From Methanobacterium sp. PtaU1.Bin242 (GTDB lineage Archaea > Methanobacteriota > Methanobacteria > Methanobacteriales > Methanobacteriaceae): a stretch of 5,769 nt of DNA. Each line of letters starts with the position of its first letter. The stretch's first letter is position 1. The stretch lies in the NCBI GenBank assembly GCA_002067565.1, contig MVQZ01000043.1:1-5769 (forward strand), read 5' to 3'. Below the pieces are notes generated by a model. The model searched no databases, was not told the origin of the DNA, and saw nothing but the letters and a program-made list of their open reading frames with translations. Made by a program: the position numbers and the translations under genes. This document shows positions 1-5,769 of the stretch, piece by piece.

Positions 1-1
1 C

Positions 2-289
2 CTCCATGTGGCTGGATACCAGTCCAAAGAAGCCATAAAAAAGGCCCTGGGATTCACTTATAAATCAGCGGTGGTGGATCCGGAGACCTGTATGGGAGGG
101 GAGGACTGCGACCATCTGTGCCTGATGATATGTCCACAGGTGAAAGTTGGAGAAGACACCATCACTATCCAGGAGAATAGGAAAGCCTTTATAGACCCTG
201 CTTCCTGCGGATGCTGTGAATTATGCATACCAGAATGTCCCTACGGCTCTATTGAACTGGTGGAAGAAAAATTTGATCTCAAAAAATAG
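2..289 (+). CDS. 4Fe-4S ferredoxin-domain protein, 5' end outside window
   Basis: The visible 95 codons end in a double-cluster ferredoxin domain, which would carry electrons or hold two [4Fe-4S] clusters in the cytoplasm. Counting from the GTG at position 8, cysteines 28, 34, 38 and 42 (followed by Pro) form one cluster motif with unusual C-x5-C-x3-C-x3-CP spacing. Cysteines 67, 70, 73 and 77 (followed by Pro) form a classical C-x2-C-x2-C-x3-CP motif, with an extra Cys69. The wide first motif followed by a classical second one recalls the N-terminal ferredoxin domain of the archaeal RLI/ABCE1 ATPase, but no ATPase follows. The GTG at 8 has no ribosome binding site, and the codons before it are open to the edge, so this is probably the C-terminal part of a longer protein. 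It ends with TAG 30 bp before cbiF on the same strand, which suggests co-transcription. The exact family is not recognised. Confidence 0.8.
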   Translation, partial: LHVAGYQSKEAIKKALGFTYKSAVVDPETCMGGEDCDHLCLMICPQVKVGEDTITIQENRKAFIDPASCGCCELCIPECPYGSIELVEEKFDLKK

Positions 290-319
290 GTTAAACACCA
301 AAAAAAAGGAATTCTAAAA

Positions 320-1075
320 ATGAAAGGAAAAGTAGTATTCATCGGAGGAGGTCCTGGAGACCCGGAACTCTTAACAATAAAAGCATTTAAAATCCTTAAA
401 CAGGCTGATGTGGTTATATATGCTGGTTCTCTGGTTAACCGGGAAGTTTTAAACTGCACAAAGGAGGATGCTCAAATTTATAACAGCGCCTCATTAAATC
501 TCCATGAGATACTGGAGATAATGGAGATGGAAACAGGTAAAGGCCATCTTGTAGCACGGGTGCACACTGGGGATCCCTCCATCTACGGAGCCATCGGAGA
601 ACAGATACAGTATCTTAAAAAAAGCAAAATACATTATGAAATAATTCCTGGCGTAAGCTCCCTTTTTGCCACCGCAGCGGCGCTGGAGGCTGAACTAACC
701 CTCCCAGAAGTATCACAGACTGTGATCATCACCCGTCCAGAGGGAAGAACACCCAAACCAGAAAAGGAAGCCTTATCTTTACTGGCTGAGCATGAGGCTA
801 CCATGTGCATCTTTCTGGGAGTGCAGATGATCGAAGAAGTGGTAGGGGATCTATTAGAACATTACAATGCTGATACTCCTGTAGCTGTGGTTAAAAAGGC
901 TTCCTGGAGTGATGAAGAAATAGTACGGGGCACACTGGAGGATATCGCAGTTAAAGTCCGAAAATCAGGTATAAAAAAGACCGCCATCATCGTGGTGGGA
1001 CAGGTGCTTGATCCCAGGGAAATCACACCATCCAAGCTTTATGATAAAAAATTCAGTCATGAATATCGTAAATAA
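320..1075 (+). CDS. cbiF: Cobalt-precorrin-4 C11-methyltransferase CbiF
   Basis: This is the SAM-dependent methylase that adds a methyl group at C-11 of cobalt-precorrin-4 to give cobalt-precorrin-5A, a cytoplasmic step of anaerobic cobamide (B12) synthesis. Methanogens need corrinoids for methyltransferases such as Mtr. The 251-residue length is normal for the family. Visible hallmarks of the tetrapyrrole methylase fold are the N-terminal glycine-rich loop GGGPGDPELLT (residues 9-19), the ARVHTGDPSIYGA segment (79-91), the IPGVSS segment (109-114) and TVIITR (134-139). The YAGSLVN segment (34-40) and the VHTGDPSIYGA form are typical of CbiF/CobM rather than of CbiL, CbiH or CbiE. The ATG at 320 is preceded by AAAGGA (305-310), nine bases upstream, which supports this start. 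It lies 30 bp after the ferredoxin-domain gene and is probably in its operon. No T-rich terminator follows directly, so transcripts may run into the next gene. Confidence 0.96.
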   Translation: MKGKVVFIGGGPGDPELLTIKAFKILKQADVVIYAGSLVNREVLNCTKEDAQIYNSASLNLHEILEIMEMETGKGHLVARVHTGDPSIYGAIGEQIQYLKKSKIHYEIIPGVSSLFATAAALEAELTLPEVSQTVIITRPEGRTPKPEKEALSLLAEHEATMCIFLGVQMIEEVVGDLLEHYNADTPVAVVKKASWSDEEIVRGTLEDIAVKVRKSGIKKTAIIVVGQVLDPREITPSKLYDKKFSHEYRK

Positions 1076-1127
1076 TACAAGAACCGACTATTAAAATTAA
1101 CCAATAGATTAGAGATCAGATAGAAGA

Positions 1128-1523
1128 GTGAGTGCGTTATTTATGCAGCAAAAAAAATCATTTAATATGGTTAAGGATTATGATACGCAGAATGATTCTT
1201 TATTTATGTATATTACTGATGAATATGATTATAAAGAGTCTGTAGAGTTAGGAAAGAATGTTATTCTTGATTTTGATGAAAATGATGTTCCTGTAGCTAT
1301 TGAATTTTTAGATGCAACTAAATTTTTAAATGTTAGTAAATTCTCTTTAGAACACTTAGTTAATCTAGATATGGACATCAGGATCGATGCGGATTTTATT
1401 TCGATAGATGCTGTGTTTAAAGTATTGTTTCATCAGAAGGAAGTGTCTGCTCCTGTCAAATTAGAAGTACCTAATGATCTTAATTTCCCACACATGCAAA
1501 GTGAATTTGCTTTAACCGCTTAA
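1128..1523 (+). CDS. DUF2283 family protein (long archaeal form)
   Basis: This 131-residue protein has no known biochemical role. Residues about 15-70 match the DUF2283 pattern: a YDxxNDSLFMYI strand (18-29), then ESVEL and NVILDFDENDVPVAIEFLDATK (37-65), the acidic 'DFDENG-VALEILxAS' signature of the family. A further 65 residues, including a VLFHQKEV segment, resemble the extended methanogen versions. There is no signal peptide or membrane segment. The start is uncertain. The GTG at 1128 gives the longest frame but has only a weak purine-rich stretch (GAAGAG) immediately before it. ATG at 1143 or 1167 are alternatives, and 1167 would start almost exactly at the domain. GC is about 29% over 1141-1500, well below cbiF (roughly 45%), and codons favour A/T in third position. 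That hints at a different history from its neighbour. It may have its own promoter, with a weak TTAAAATT at 1091-1098, or read through from cbiF. Confidence 0.8.
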   Translation: MSALFMQQKKSFNMVKDYDTQNDSLFMYITDEYDYKESVELGKNVILDFDENDVPVAIEFLDATKFLNVSKFSLEHLVNLDMDIRIDADFISIDAVFKVLFHQKEVSAPVKLEVPNDLNFPHMQSEFALTA

Positions 1524-1580
1524 AATATAGTTCATTAATGACTTTAAAGATATTTGGTGTTGATATTTTCATCATTATAA

Positions 1581-1589
1581 TTTTTTTTT
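1581..1589 (+). terminator. Oligo-T terminator after the DUF2283 gene
   Basis: A run of nine T residues lies 58 bp after the DUF2283 stop codon, in an AT-rich stretch and without an obvious stem-loop. Archaeal RNA polymerase can terminate at such U-rich tracts without a hairpin. It probably ends the transcript of the DUF2283 gene, and that of the cbiF operon if they are joined. Confidence 0.5.
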
Positions 1590-1605
1590 CTGTAGAGGCG
1601 GGGAA

Positions 1606-1731
1606 TTAATAATTTTTCAACAATAAGAAATTGCCTATTTTAACGGCTGGTATATCCTTTTTATGAATTTTAGCTTGATTAAACATTAATTTTTTCAGGA
1701 ATTTTGAATTATTTCCCACTCTCTGTAATAT
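1606..1731 (-). pseudogene. Possible remnant of a small minus-strand gene
   Basis: On the minus strand a frame is open for 41 codons from 1731 down to a TAA at 1606-1608, with a GTG at 1719 as the only candidate start. The translation is lysine-rich and includes KFLKKL and KDIPAVKIGN. The latter faintly recalls the 'IPAVKIG' stretch after the recognition helix of excisionase/MerR-like winged helices, but this is only a visual resemblance. No ribosome binding site precedes the GTG. The frame is one base out of register with the 16-codon ORF at 1709-1759, which has an excellent Shine-Dalgarno. A single-base correction between 1731 and 1712 would join them into one protein of about 50 residues. 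It could be a frameshifted small gene or simply chance. Confidence 0.25.
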
Positions 1732-1759
1732 CTATTCTATACATATTTAAATGAATCAT
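1709..1759 (-). CDS. Possible 16-residue micro-ORF with strong SD
   Basis: Reading the minus strand, ATG at 1759 opens a frame of 16 codons (MIHLNMYRIDITESGK) ending in TAA at 1711-1709. It is supported mainly by its translation signal: AGGAGGTGAT at 1774-1765 is a full match to the 16S anti-Shine-Dalgarno, with GGAGG nine bases from the ATG. The product matches no family I recognise. It may be a tiny protein, or the intact 5' end of a gene disrupted by a frameshift, since the open frame at 1606-1731 continues one base out of register. A TATA-like sequence (1840-1827, read on this strand) lies at a workable distance upstream. Confidence 0.3.
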   Translation of the reverse strand: MIHLNMYRIDITESGK

Positions 1760-1764
1760 CCGAA

Positions 1765-1774
1765 ATCACCTCCT
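1765..1774 (-). promoter_or_regulatory. Near-perfect Shine-Dalgarno on the minus strand
   Basis: The minus strand reads AGGAGGTGAT here, complementary to the 3' end of archaeal and bacterial 16S rRNA over the full core. It is followed by TTCGG and then ATG at 1759. It is the strongest ribosome binding site in the window, stronger than those of cbiF or the TTG-start membrane protein, yet no long gene follows it. Confidence 0.5.
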
Positions 1775-1826
1775 ATTTTTTTTCAAGAAATATTAATAGT
1801 AGCAAATACATTTCTTTCACATGGAG

Positions 1827-1840
1827 TTTATGTATAATTT
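1827..1840. promoter_or_regulatory. TATA-like element, possibly bidirectional
   Basis: TTTATGTATAATTT resembles an archaeal TATA box. On the plus strand, transcription would be expected to start about 25 bp downstream, near 1858-1860. That gives the membrane protein gene at 1892 a leader of about 30 bases that includes its AAGGT ribosome binding site. On the minus strand (AAATTATACATAAA) the start would fall near 1808, ahead of the strong Shine-Dalgarno at 1774-1765. No convincing BRE was recognised on either side. Confidence 0.35.
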
Positions 1841-1891
1841 AAGAATGATAACTTTCAAAAATTTCATCAATAAAAAGATAAGGTTATCCCC

Positions 1892-2413
1892 TTGACTAGA
1901 AAAGTAAAAATTCTAATTATCATAGTTACCATCATTCTGCTGGTGTCCATTGCAGGATACTTCGCCTATGAACAATATAAAGTCTCCAAGACCCAGAGTT
2001 ATCTGAAAACATCTGCAGATCATCAGAAAACTGCTGATAATTATTTATCTCAGGCTTATAGCTATCAGAACAGAAATGACTATGCTAATGCCATTATAAT
2101 GCTGCAGAAAGGTGCTGATGAGATAAAAATAGCATTATTAAATGATAATGAGGCTCTTCCCTATGCCAGTGGTGTTTACAGGGAGTATCTGGATAATGAC
2201 ATCTCCTTATTACAGGCAATGTCGAAATTGATCGAATATAAGATTTATATTAACCAGTATAACAGCAACACCCTTAATCCCGGTCAGGAACGGGCAAACC
2301 CCAGTCTTATGACAACTTATATAAACAATCTAGAAAGTGAAATCGCTGCCTGTAAAGACAAAGAAAAACAGATAATAGCAGCCCATCCCAATGAGTTCCA
2401 GTTTTTAAAATAA
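1892..2413 (+). CDS. Small membrane-anchored protein with TPR-like segment
   Basis: This 173-residue protein matches no named family I know. It starts with TRKVK, followed by a strongly hydrophobic segment (residues about 7-25, ILIIIVTIILLVSIAGYFA). That gives a single N-terminal anchor with the positive charges inside and the remaining ~145 residues outside the membrane. No lipobox or clear signal-peptidase site is visible. Residues 48-80 (ADNYLSQAYSYQNRNDYANAII and onward) follow the spacing of a tetratricopeptide helix pair. The rest is polar and helical, with a lysine/glutamate-rich stretch near 148-161. The start is TTG at 1892, preceded by AAGGT (1880-1884) eight bases away. An ATG start does not exist upstream, and later GTG codons would cut the membrane helix. 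It is probably monocistronic, driven by the TATA-like element at 1827-1840, and converges on the kinase gene. The final codons and stop lie in sequence resembling the downstream repeats. Confidence 0.75.
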   Translation: MTRKVKILIIIVTIILLVSIAGYFAYEQYKVSKTQSYLKTSADHQKTADNYLSQAYSYQNRNDYANAIIMLQKGADEIKIALLNDNEALPYASGVYREYLDNDISLLQAMSKLIEYKIYINQYNSNTLNPGQERANPSLMTTYINNLESEIAACKDKEKQIIAAHPNEFQFLK

Positions 2414-2417
2414 TAAG

Positions 2418-2512
2418 ATAATCAATCTGTTTTTAAAATCAGAACATAATCAATCTATCTTAAAACAAGAACGATAATCAACCTATCTTTTTAAAATAAG
2501 AATGATAATTAT
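2418..2512. repeat. AT-rich imperfect tandem repeats, 28-31 bp units
   Basis: Three head-to-tail units occupy 2418-2445 (28 bp), 2446-2473 (28 bp) and 2474-2504 (31 bp), and a decayed fourth start (ATAATTATAATATC) follows at 2505. Each begins ATAATCAAYCT, continues with a TTTTTAAAA-like core and ends in AAGAAC/G or a close variant. A partial unit (TTTTTAAAAT, 2402-2411) overlaps the end of the upstream gene, including its stop codon. The array fills almost the whole gap between two convergent genes. There are no spacers, so it is not a CRISPR array. A role in termination is possible but not shown. Confidence 0.75.
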
Positions 2513-2530
2513 AATATCAAGTGATACAAA

Positions 2531-5500
2531 TCATATCCTTTTTTTATAGATTAATTCAGTGAATTTAATGGTGAATTTTGTTCCCTGGCTTCTGTCCAGT
2601 TTTATGGTACCATCTAATTGTCTGACCAGTGAGTTAACCAGTCGCAGCCCCAGTGATTCTGTATCTGTGTAGTCCAGATCCTCTGGTAATCCCACACCAT
2701 CGTCAGCTATGATTAATTCATATTCATCACCGTGCAAGTGTAAATCCACAGATAACACCCCACCCACTTTCGGGAAGGCGTATTTCAGGCTGTTGCTGAC
2801 CAGTTCGCTTATTATCAGTCCGCAGGGAACTGAGGTTTCGATGTTCAGGAATATATCACCGACCTTGATTTCTGGTTTGACGTAGCCGCTTGTTATGCCG
2901 TAGCTGTTAAACAGATCATATACCAGGTGTTGGATGTAGCCATGGAAGTCTATGCTTGAGAGATCTTTGGAGTCGTAGAGCATTTCATGGATCATGGCCA
3001 TGGACAGCACCCGGTTCTGGCTTTCCCGCAGTACGTTGACTGCTTCTTCTTCCTCCACATAGTTTTCCTGTAAGTTCAAGAGGCTGGATATGATCTGCAG
3101 GTTATTTTTAACCCGGTGATGGATCTCCTGTAAGAGCAGTTCTTTTTCCTTTAGTGATGATTTTATTTCATCCTCTGCCTTTTTGCGGTTGGTGATATCA
3201 TCGAAAATGGTGACAAATATTCCTTTTCCTGGTGAGGTGACTGAAATACGGAAATATTTATTCAGGGGTTTAAAGAAGGTTTCAAACTGTGCTGGTTCAC
3301 CTCCATGGGCTACTGCAGCATATATTTTTAGGTAGGGTGGTTTTATAGTTCCATATATCTGTGAAGCTTTCCTTCCAATAACTTCGTTTTTATTTAAACC
3401 CATGATTTTCTCATAGGCCGGGTTAACATCCATAATCTTATAATCAACAGGCTCTCCCTGGCGGTTATACAGTATATGATGGATAGCCATCCCCTCACTC
3501 ATGGTGGAGTAGAGGGAGTGATATTTTTTCTCACTTTTTTTTAGTTCTTCTTCAGCCTGCTCACGCTGGGTAATATCACGGATGATGGCGGTGAAGTATG
3601 GTTTTTTTTCAAATTCCCAGTGTGCAATAGAGATCTCCATAGGGAATTCCTTCCCATCTTTCTTCAATCCCCTGGTCTTTGAAATTTGTCTTAATTTACC
3701 CAGATTTTCAGGTACTTTGAACTTATTTGCTCCATTAATATGTTTCTTTTTAATTTTTTCTGGAAGAAGAACTGTTAAGGGCCTGTTCTCTAATTCCTCT
3801 CGGTTGTATCCGAAAATAGTTAAGAGACTGTGGTTAAAGTAAATTATATTTCCCTGCTCATCAATGGTGACTATGGCATCCGCCGCGGTGTCTGCAACAG
3901 CCCGGAACTTTTCCTCACTCTCACGCAAAGCCCTCTGGAAATTTACGCGTTGGGTGATGTCGGTGTTGATTTCTAAAATAGATTGGGGCTTTCCTTTCTC
4001 ATCCTTTTTCAATGTCCAGCGACTATCAGATATAATAGTGGATCCGTCACGGGTGGTATGTATCAGTTCACCGTTCCACCAGCCCTTATCAATCAGGCAT
4101 TTGATTATGTTATTTAGGGGTTCAGGAAACTTGGTCTTTAATAGGGTATGGGTCACTTTACCCCGGGCTTCTTCCTGTTTCCAGCCATACATTTCTGCAG
4201 CGCCATCATTCCAGAATATGATTTTATTATCCAGATCATGAACAAAGATGGCTTCCCGGGTAAGATTAAGTAGTTCTGCCTGATTCTTAATATTTCTCTC
4301 CGCTTCAACACGTTCAGTTATATCCTGATTGGACCCATAGGTTTTTATGGTCCGCCCCTTACTATCCTTGATTATACCGTATCTGACGGTGATATATCGC
4401 TTTTCACCATCAGCCCTTATTATGGTGTGTTCAAGTTGTCCCTGAAAGTCAGGATCATCAGTTTCTATGGCCTTTTTTGTTTCAATGGCCACCAGAGATG
4501 CTTCATCGGAGGGAATGAATCTCTGAGCATATTCTGCAGATGACATGGTTGTTCCGCCTTCCTGTTCTGAGGTGGTGCCATAGAGAGAGTAAAATTGATC
4601 ATCGAATGTGAACTGGTCTAATTCAATATCATACTCCCAGTGCACCAGTTTAGCCAGATTCATGGCTATCTTAAGCTTATTTTGACTTTCCTGTAATCTT
4701 TTTTCGGTTTTTTCAAGTTCGGTTATATCACGTGCAGCGGCAAAAACCCCTGTAACTTTTCCCTGTCCATCCCGGTAAATAGAGGCGTTATAGAGAACTG
4801 GAGTAACCAATCCATCCTTATGTTTTATCTTCAGGGGATAATCCTTAACCAAACCCTCACGGAACACCCTTTGATAACCTCTCCTGGCCTTTACTGGGTT
4901 GGTGAAGTAATCTGAAAAATCAGTGCCAATTAATATTTCCCGTGGATAACCGGTTATAACTTCAGTGGCTTTGTTCACATCAGTTATCTTCCCATCCGGC
5001 CCAATAGTCACCAGAGGATCCAGACTGGTCTCTATCAAGCTTCGATTGTAAATATTTACCCTTTTAAGCTCCTCCTCCGCCTTTTTACTCTCAGTTACAT
5101 CCCGGGCTATACCCCTGAATCCGCTTAATTGATCTTTATTATCCTTTAACATTATTGAACGAATCTCTATGTTAATTAAGCTCCCATTGCGATGTTTAGC
5201 CAGTACTTCAAAGGTATGGAATGGTTTATTTCTTTTAATATAGGTTTGCAGAATTTTCTTAGCCCGGGAGACAAATTCCGGTGCAATTATGGAAAAAATT
5301 GAATTTCCTATGATATCTTCTGGTGAGTAACCCATAATATCCTGACACTGGGGGCTCATATAGGTGAAAACTCCCTGGGGATCGATCTCCCAGATCATAT
5401 CCGGGGTGGTCTCCACCAAATTTCTGAATTTGTATTCACTTTCCTTTAATGCTTCCTCTGCCTTATTTCGCTCAGTTATATCCTCTAAAAATCCTTCTAA

Positions 5501-5769
5501 ATATTTTATAGAACCATCTGATTTTCTAACCGCCCTTGCAGTGAGTTCCACTGTGATTATAGAACCATCCTTTCTATAAAAGGGTACTTCATAGGTATGC
5601 CACATATCATCAGTAACAACTTCTCTAACCCATTGGCTGCGATCTTCCTCATTTACATAAACAGTTTCCTGGAGGCTGTTTTTATTCACAAAACTGGAGA
5701 ATTCCTCAATAGAATCATAGCCAAACCTCTCTGCTAAAACTAGATTAATTTCGTAAATCTTACCCTCTG
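2531..5769 (-). CDS. Multi-PAS sensor histidine kinase (HisKA_2 type), N-terminus outside window
   Basis: This large, apparently soluble sensor kinase autophosphorylates on histidine and would pass phosphate to a response regulator not present here. Residues are counted from the GTG at 5689. PAS domains end in 'DIT'-type linkers near residues 70-80 (PAS1, begun upstream), 86-205, 212-330, 336-465, 468-585, 591-715 and 720-838, followed by a helical linker. The HisKA_2 dimerisation/phosphoacceptor segment has EIHHRVKNNLQ (855-865). By analogy with the family His858 is the phosphorylated residue. The HATPase domain shows the N-box (ELVSNSLKYAFP, 962-973), DDGVGLP (996-1002) and SLGLRLV (1012-1018). 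It ends with TGA at 2533-2531. The GTG at 5689 is not the true start: the frame stays open to 5767, encodes further PAS sequence (KIYEINLVLAERFGYDS) and lacks a ribosome binding site. No membrane helix is seen. The signal sensed cannot be told. Confidence 0.93.
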   Translation of the reverse strand, partial: EGKIYEINLVLAERFGYDSIEEFSSFVNKNSLQETVYVNEEDRSQWVREVVTDDMWHTYEVPFYRKDGSIITVELTARAVRKSDGSIKYLEGFLEDITERNKAEEALKESEYKFRNLVETTPDMIWEIDPQGVFTYMSPQCQDIMGYSPEDIIGNSIFSIIAPEFVSRAKKILQTYIKRNKPFHTFEVLAKHRNGSLINIEIRSIMLKDNKDQLSGFRGIARDVTESKKAEEELKRVNIYNRSLIETSLDPLVTIGPDGKITDVNKATEVITGYPREILIGTDFSDYFTNPVKARRGYQRVFREGLVKDYPLKIKHKDGLVTPVLYNASIYRDGQGKVTGVFAAARDITELEKTEKRLQESQNKLKIAMNLAKLVHWEYDIELDQFTFDDQFYSLYGTTSEQEGGTTMSSAEYAQRFIPSDEASLVAIETKKAIETDDPDFQGQLEHTIIRADGEKRYITVRYGIIKDSKGRTIKTYGSNQDITERVEAERNIKNQAELLNLTREAIFVHDLDNKIIFWNDGAAEMYGWKQEEARGKVTHTLLKTKFPEPLNNIIKCLIDKGWWNGELIHTTRDGSTIISDSRWTLKKDEKGKPQSILEINTDITQRVNFQRALRESEEKFRAVADTAADAIVTIDEQGNIIYFNHSLLTIFGYNREELENRPLTVLLPEKIKKKHINGANKFKVPENLGKLRQISKTRGLKKDGKEFPMEISIAHWEFEKKPYFTAIIRDITQREQAEEELKKSEKKYHSLYSTMSEGMAIHHILYNRQGEPVDYKIMDVNPAYEKIMGLNKNEVIGRKASQIYGTIKPPYLKIYAAVAHGGEPAQFETFFKPLNKYFRISVTSPGKGIFVTIFDDITNRKKAEDEIKSSLKEKELLLQEIHHRVKNNLQIISSLLNLQENYVEEEEAVNVLRESQNRVLSMAMIHEMLYDSKDLSSIDFHGYIQHLVYDLFNSYGITSGYVKPEIKVGDIFLNIETSVPCGLIISELVSNSLKYAFPKVGGVLSVDLHLHGDEYELIIADDGVGLPEDLDYTDTESLGLRLVNSLVRQLDGTIKLDRSQGTKFTIKFTELIYKKRI
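2539..2545 (+). terminator. T7 tract, likely terminator of the membrane protein gene
   Basis: Seven T residues lie 125 bp downstream of the membrane protein stop codon on its sense strand, after the repeat array. They fall within the last codons of the convergent kinase gene, where they encode lysines. A U-rich archaeal termination site is plausible. The transcript would overlap the kinase mRNA end by a few bases. Confidence 0.35.

Larger units (their letters stand above)
1524..1891. other. AT-rich 368-bp intergenic region
   Basis: This gap contains no plus-strand gene. It holds an oligo-T tract at 1581-1589, a second T8 tract at 1776-1783, a TATA-like element at 1827-1840 before the next plus-strand gene, and on the minus strand a strong Shine-Dalgarno with short open frames. 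These are listed separately. No RNA gene or long inverted repeat was seen by eye. Confidence 0.7.

Noticed and set aside
6..38. ATG at position 6 as the start of the first gene
   Set aside because: It is in a different frame from the ferredoxin domain and reaches a stop after about ten codons.
241..459. Minus-strand open frame of 72 codons across the ferredoxin/cbiF junction
   Set aside because: It is antisense to two well-supported genes, its translation shows no domain, and it has no ribosome binding site.
1524..1891. Riboswitch or structured RNA (for example a cobalamin riboswitch near cbiF)
   Set aside because: No stem-rich or GC-rich conserved core was seen, the region is downstream of cbiF, and cobalamin riboswitches are rarely reported in archaea.
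2418..2512. CRISPR array
   Set aside because: The repeats are directly adjacent with no spacers, are imperfect and AT-rich, and no cas gene is in the window.
3582..4241. Plus-strand open frames of 86 and 125 codons inside the kinase region
   Set aside because: They are antisense to conserved PAS domains and their translations look like complement of PAS coding sequence, with no recognisable motif.
5364..5579. Plus-strand open frame of 71 codons
   Set aside because: It is antisense to PAS1 and PAS2 of the kinase and has no independent support.
2531..5689. Membrane-bound kinase
   Set aside because: No hydrophobic segment long enough to span a membrane is present in the visible 1,078 codons. 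A membrane segment could still lie upstream of the window.

Overview
The window is most likely chromosomal DNA of a hydrogenotrophic methanogen, probably a Methanobacterium-like member of the Methanobacteriales. This is inferred from family content, not from a marker gene. It carries an anaerobic (cobalt-early) corrin-ring methyltransferase, a cysteine-rich ferredoxin domain of the kind common in methanogens, a DUF2283 protein of the long archaeal form, and a multi-PAS histidine kinase with a HisKA_2-type core. The genes have moderate GC and the gaps are very AT-rich with oligo-T tracts, which suits archaeal termination.

Layout: (1) 2-289 (+) is the 3' part of a gene ending in a two-cluster ferredoxin domain. 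Its frame is open to the window edge. (2) 320-1075 (+) is cbiF, 30 bp downstream and probably in the same operon. (3) 1128-1523 (+) is a DUF2283 protein of about 29% GC, clearly more AT-rich than cbiF. (4) 1524-1891 is an AT-rich gap with a T9 tract, a TATA-like element and, on the minus strand, a very strong Shine-Dalgarno in front of a 16-codon ORF that overlaps a second short open frame. This looks like either a micro-gene or the remains of a small gene. (5) 1892-2413 (+) is a small membrane-anchored protein with a TPR-like segment and a TTG start. (6) 2414-2530 is a short convergent gap filled with about three AT-rich tandem repeats of 28-31 bp. (7) 2531-5769 (-) is a large sensor histidine kinase with seven PAS domains in view, still open at the right edge.

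The first two genes may be linked functionally, as an iron-sulfur protein beside a cobamide biosynthesis step. The others look like accessory or signalling genes without an evident shared pathway. No response regulator for the kinase lies in the window. I did not find a clearly new multi-gene system. The most unusual items are the minus-strand SD and small ORF at 1709-1774, the tandem repeats in the convergent gap, and the atypical cysteine spacing of the ferredoxin domain.
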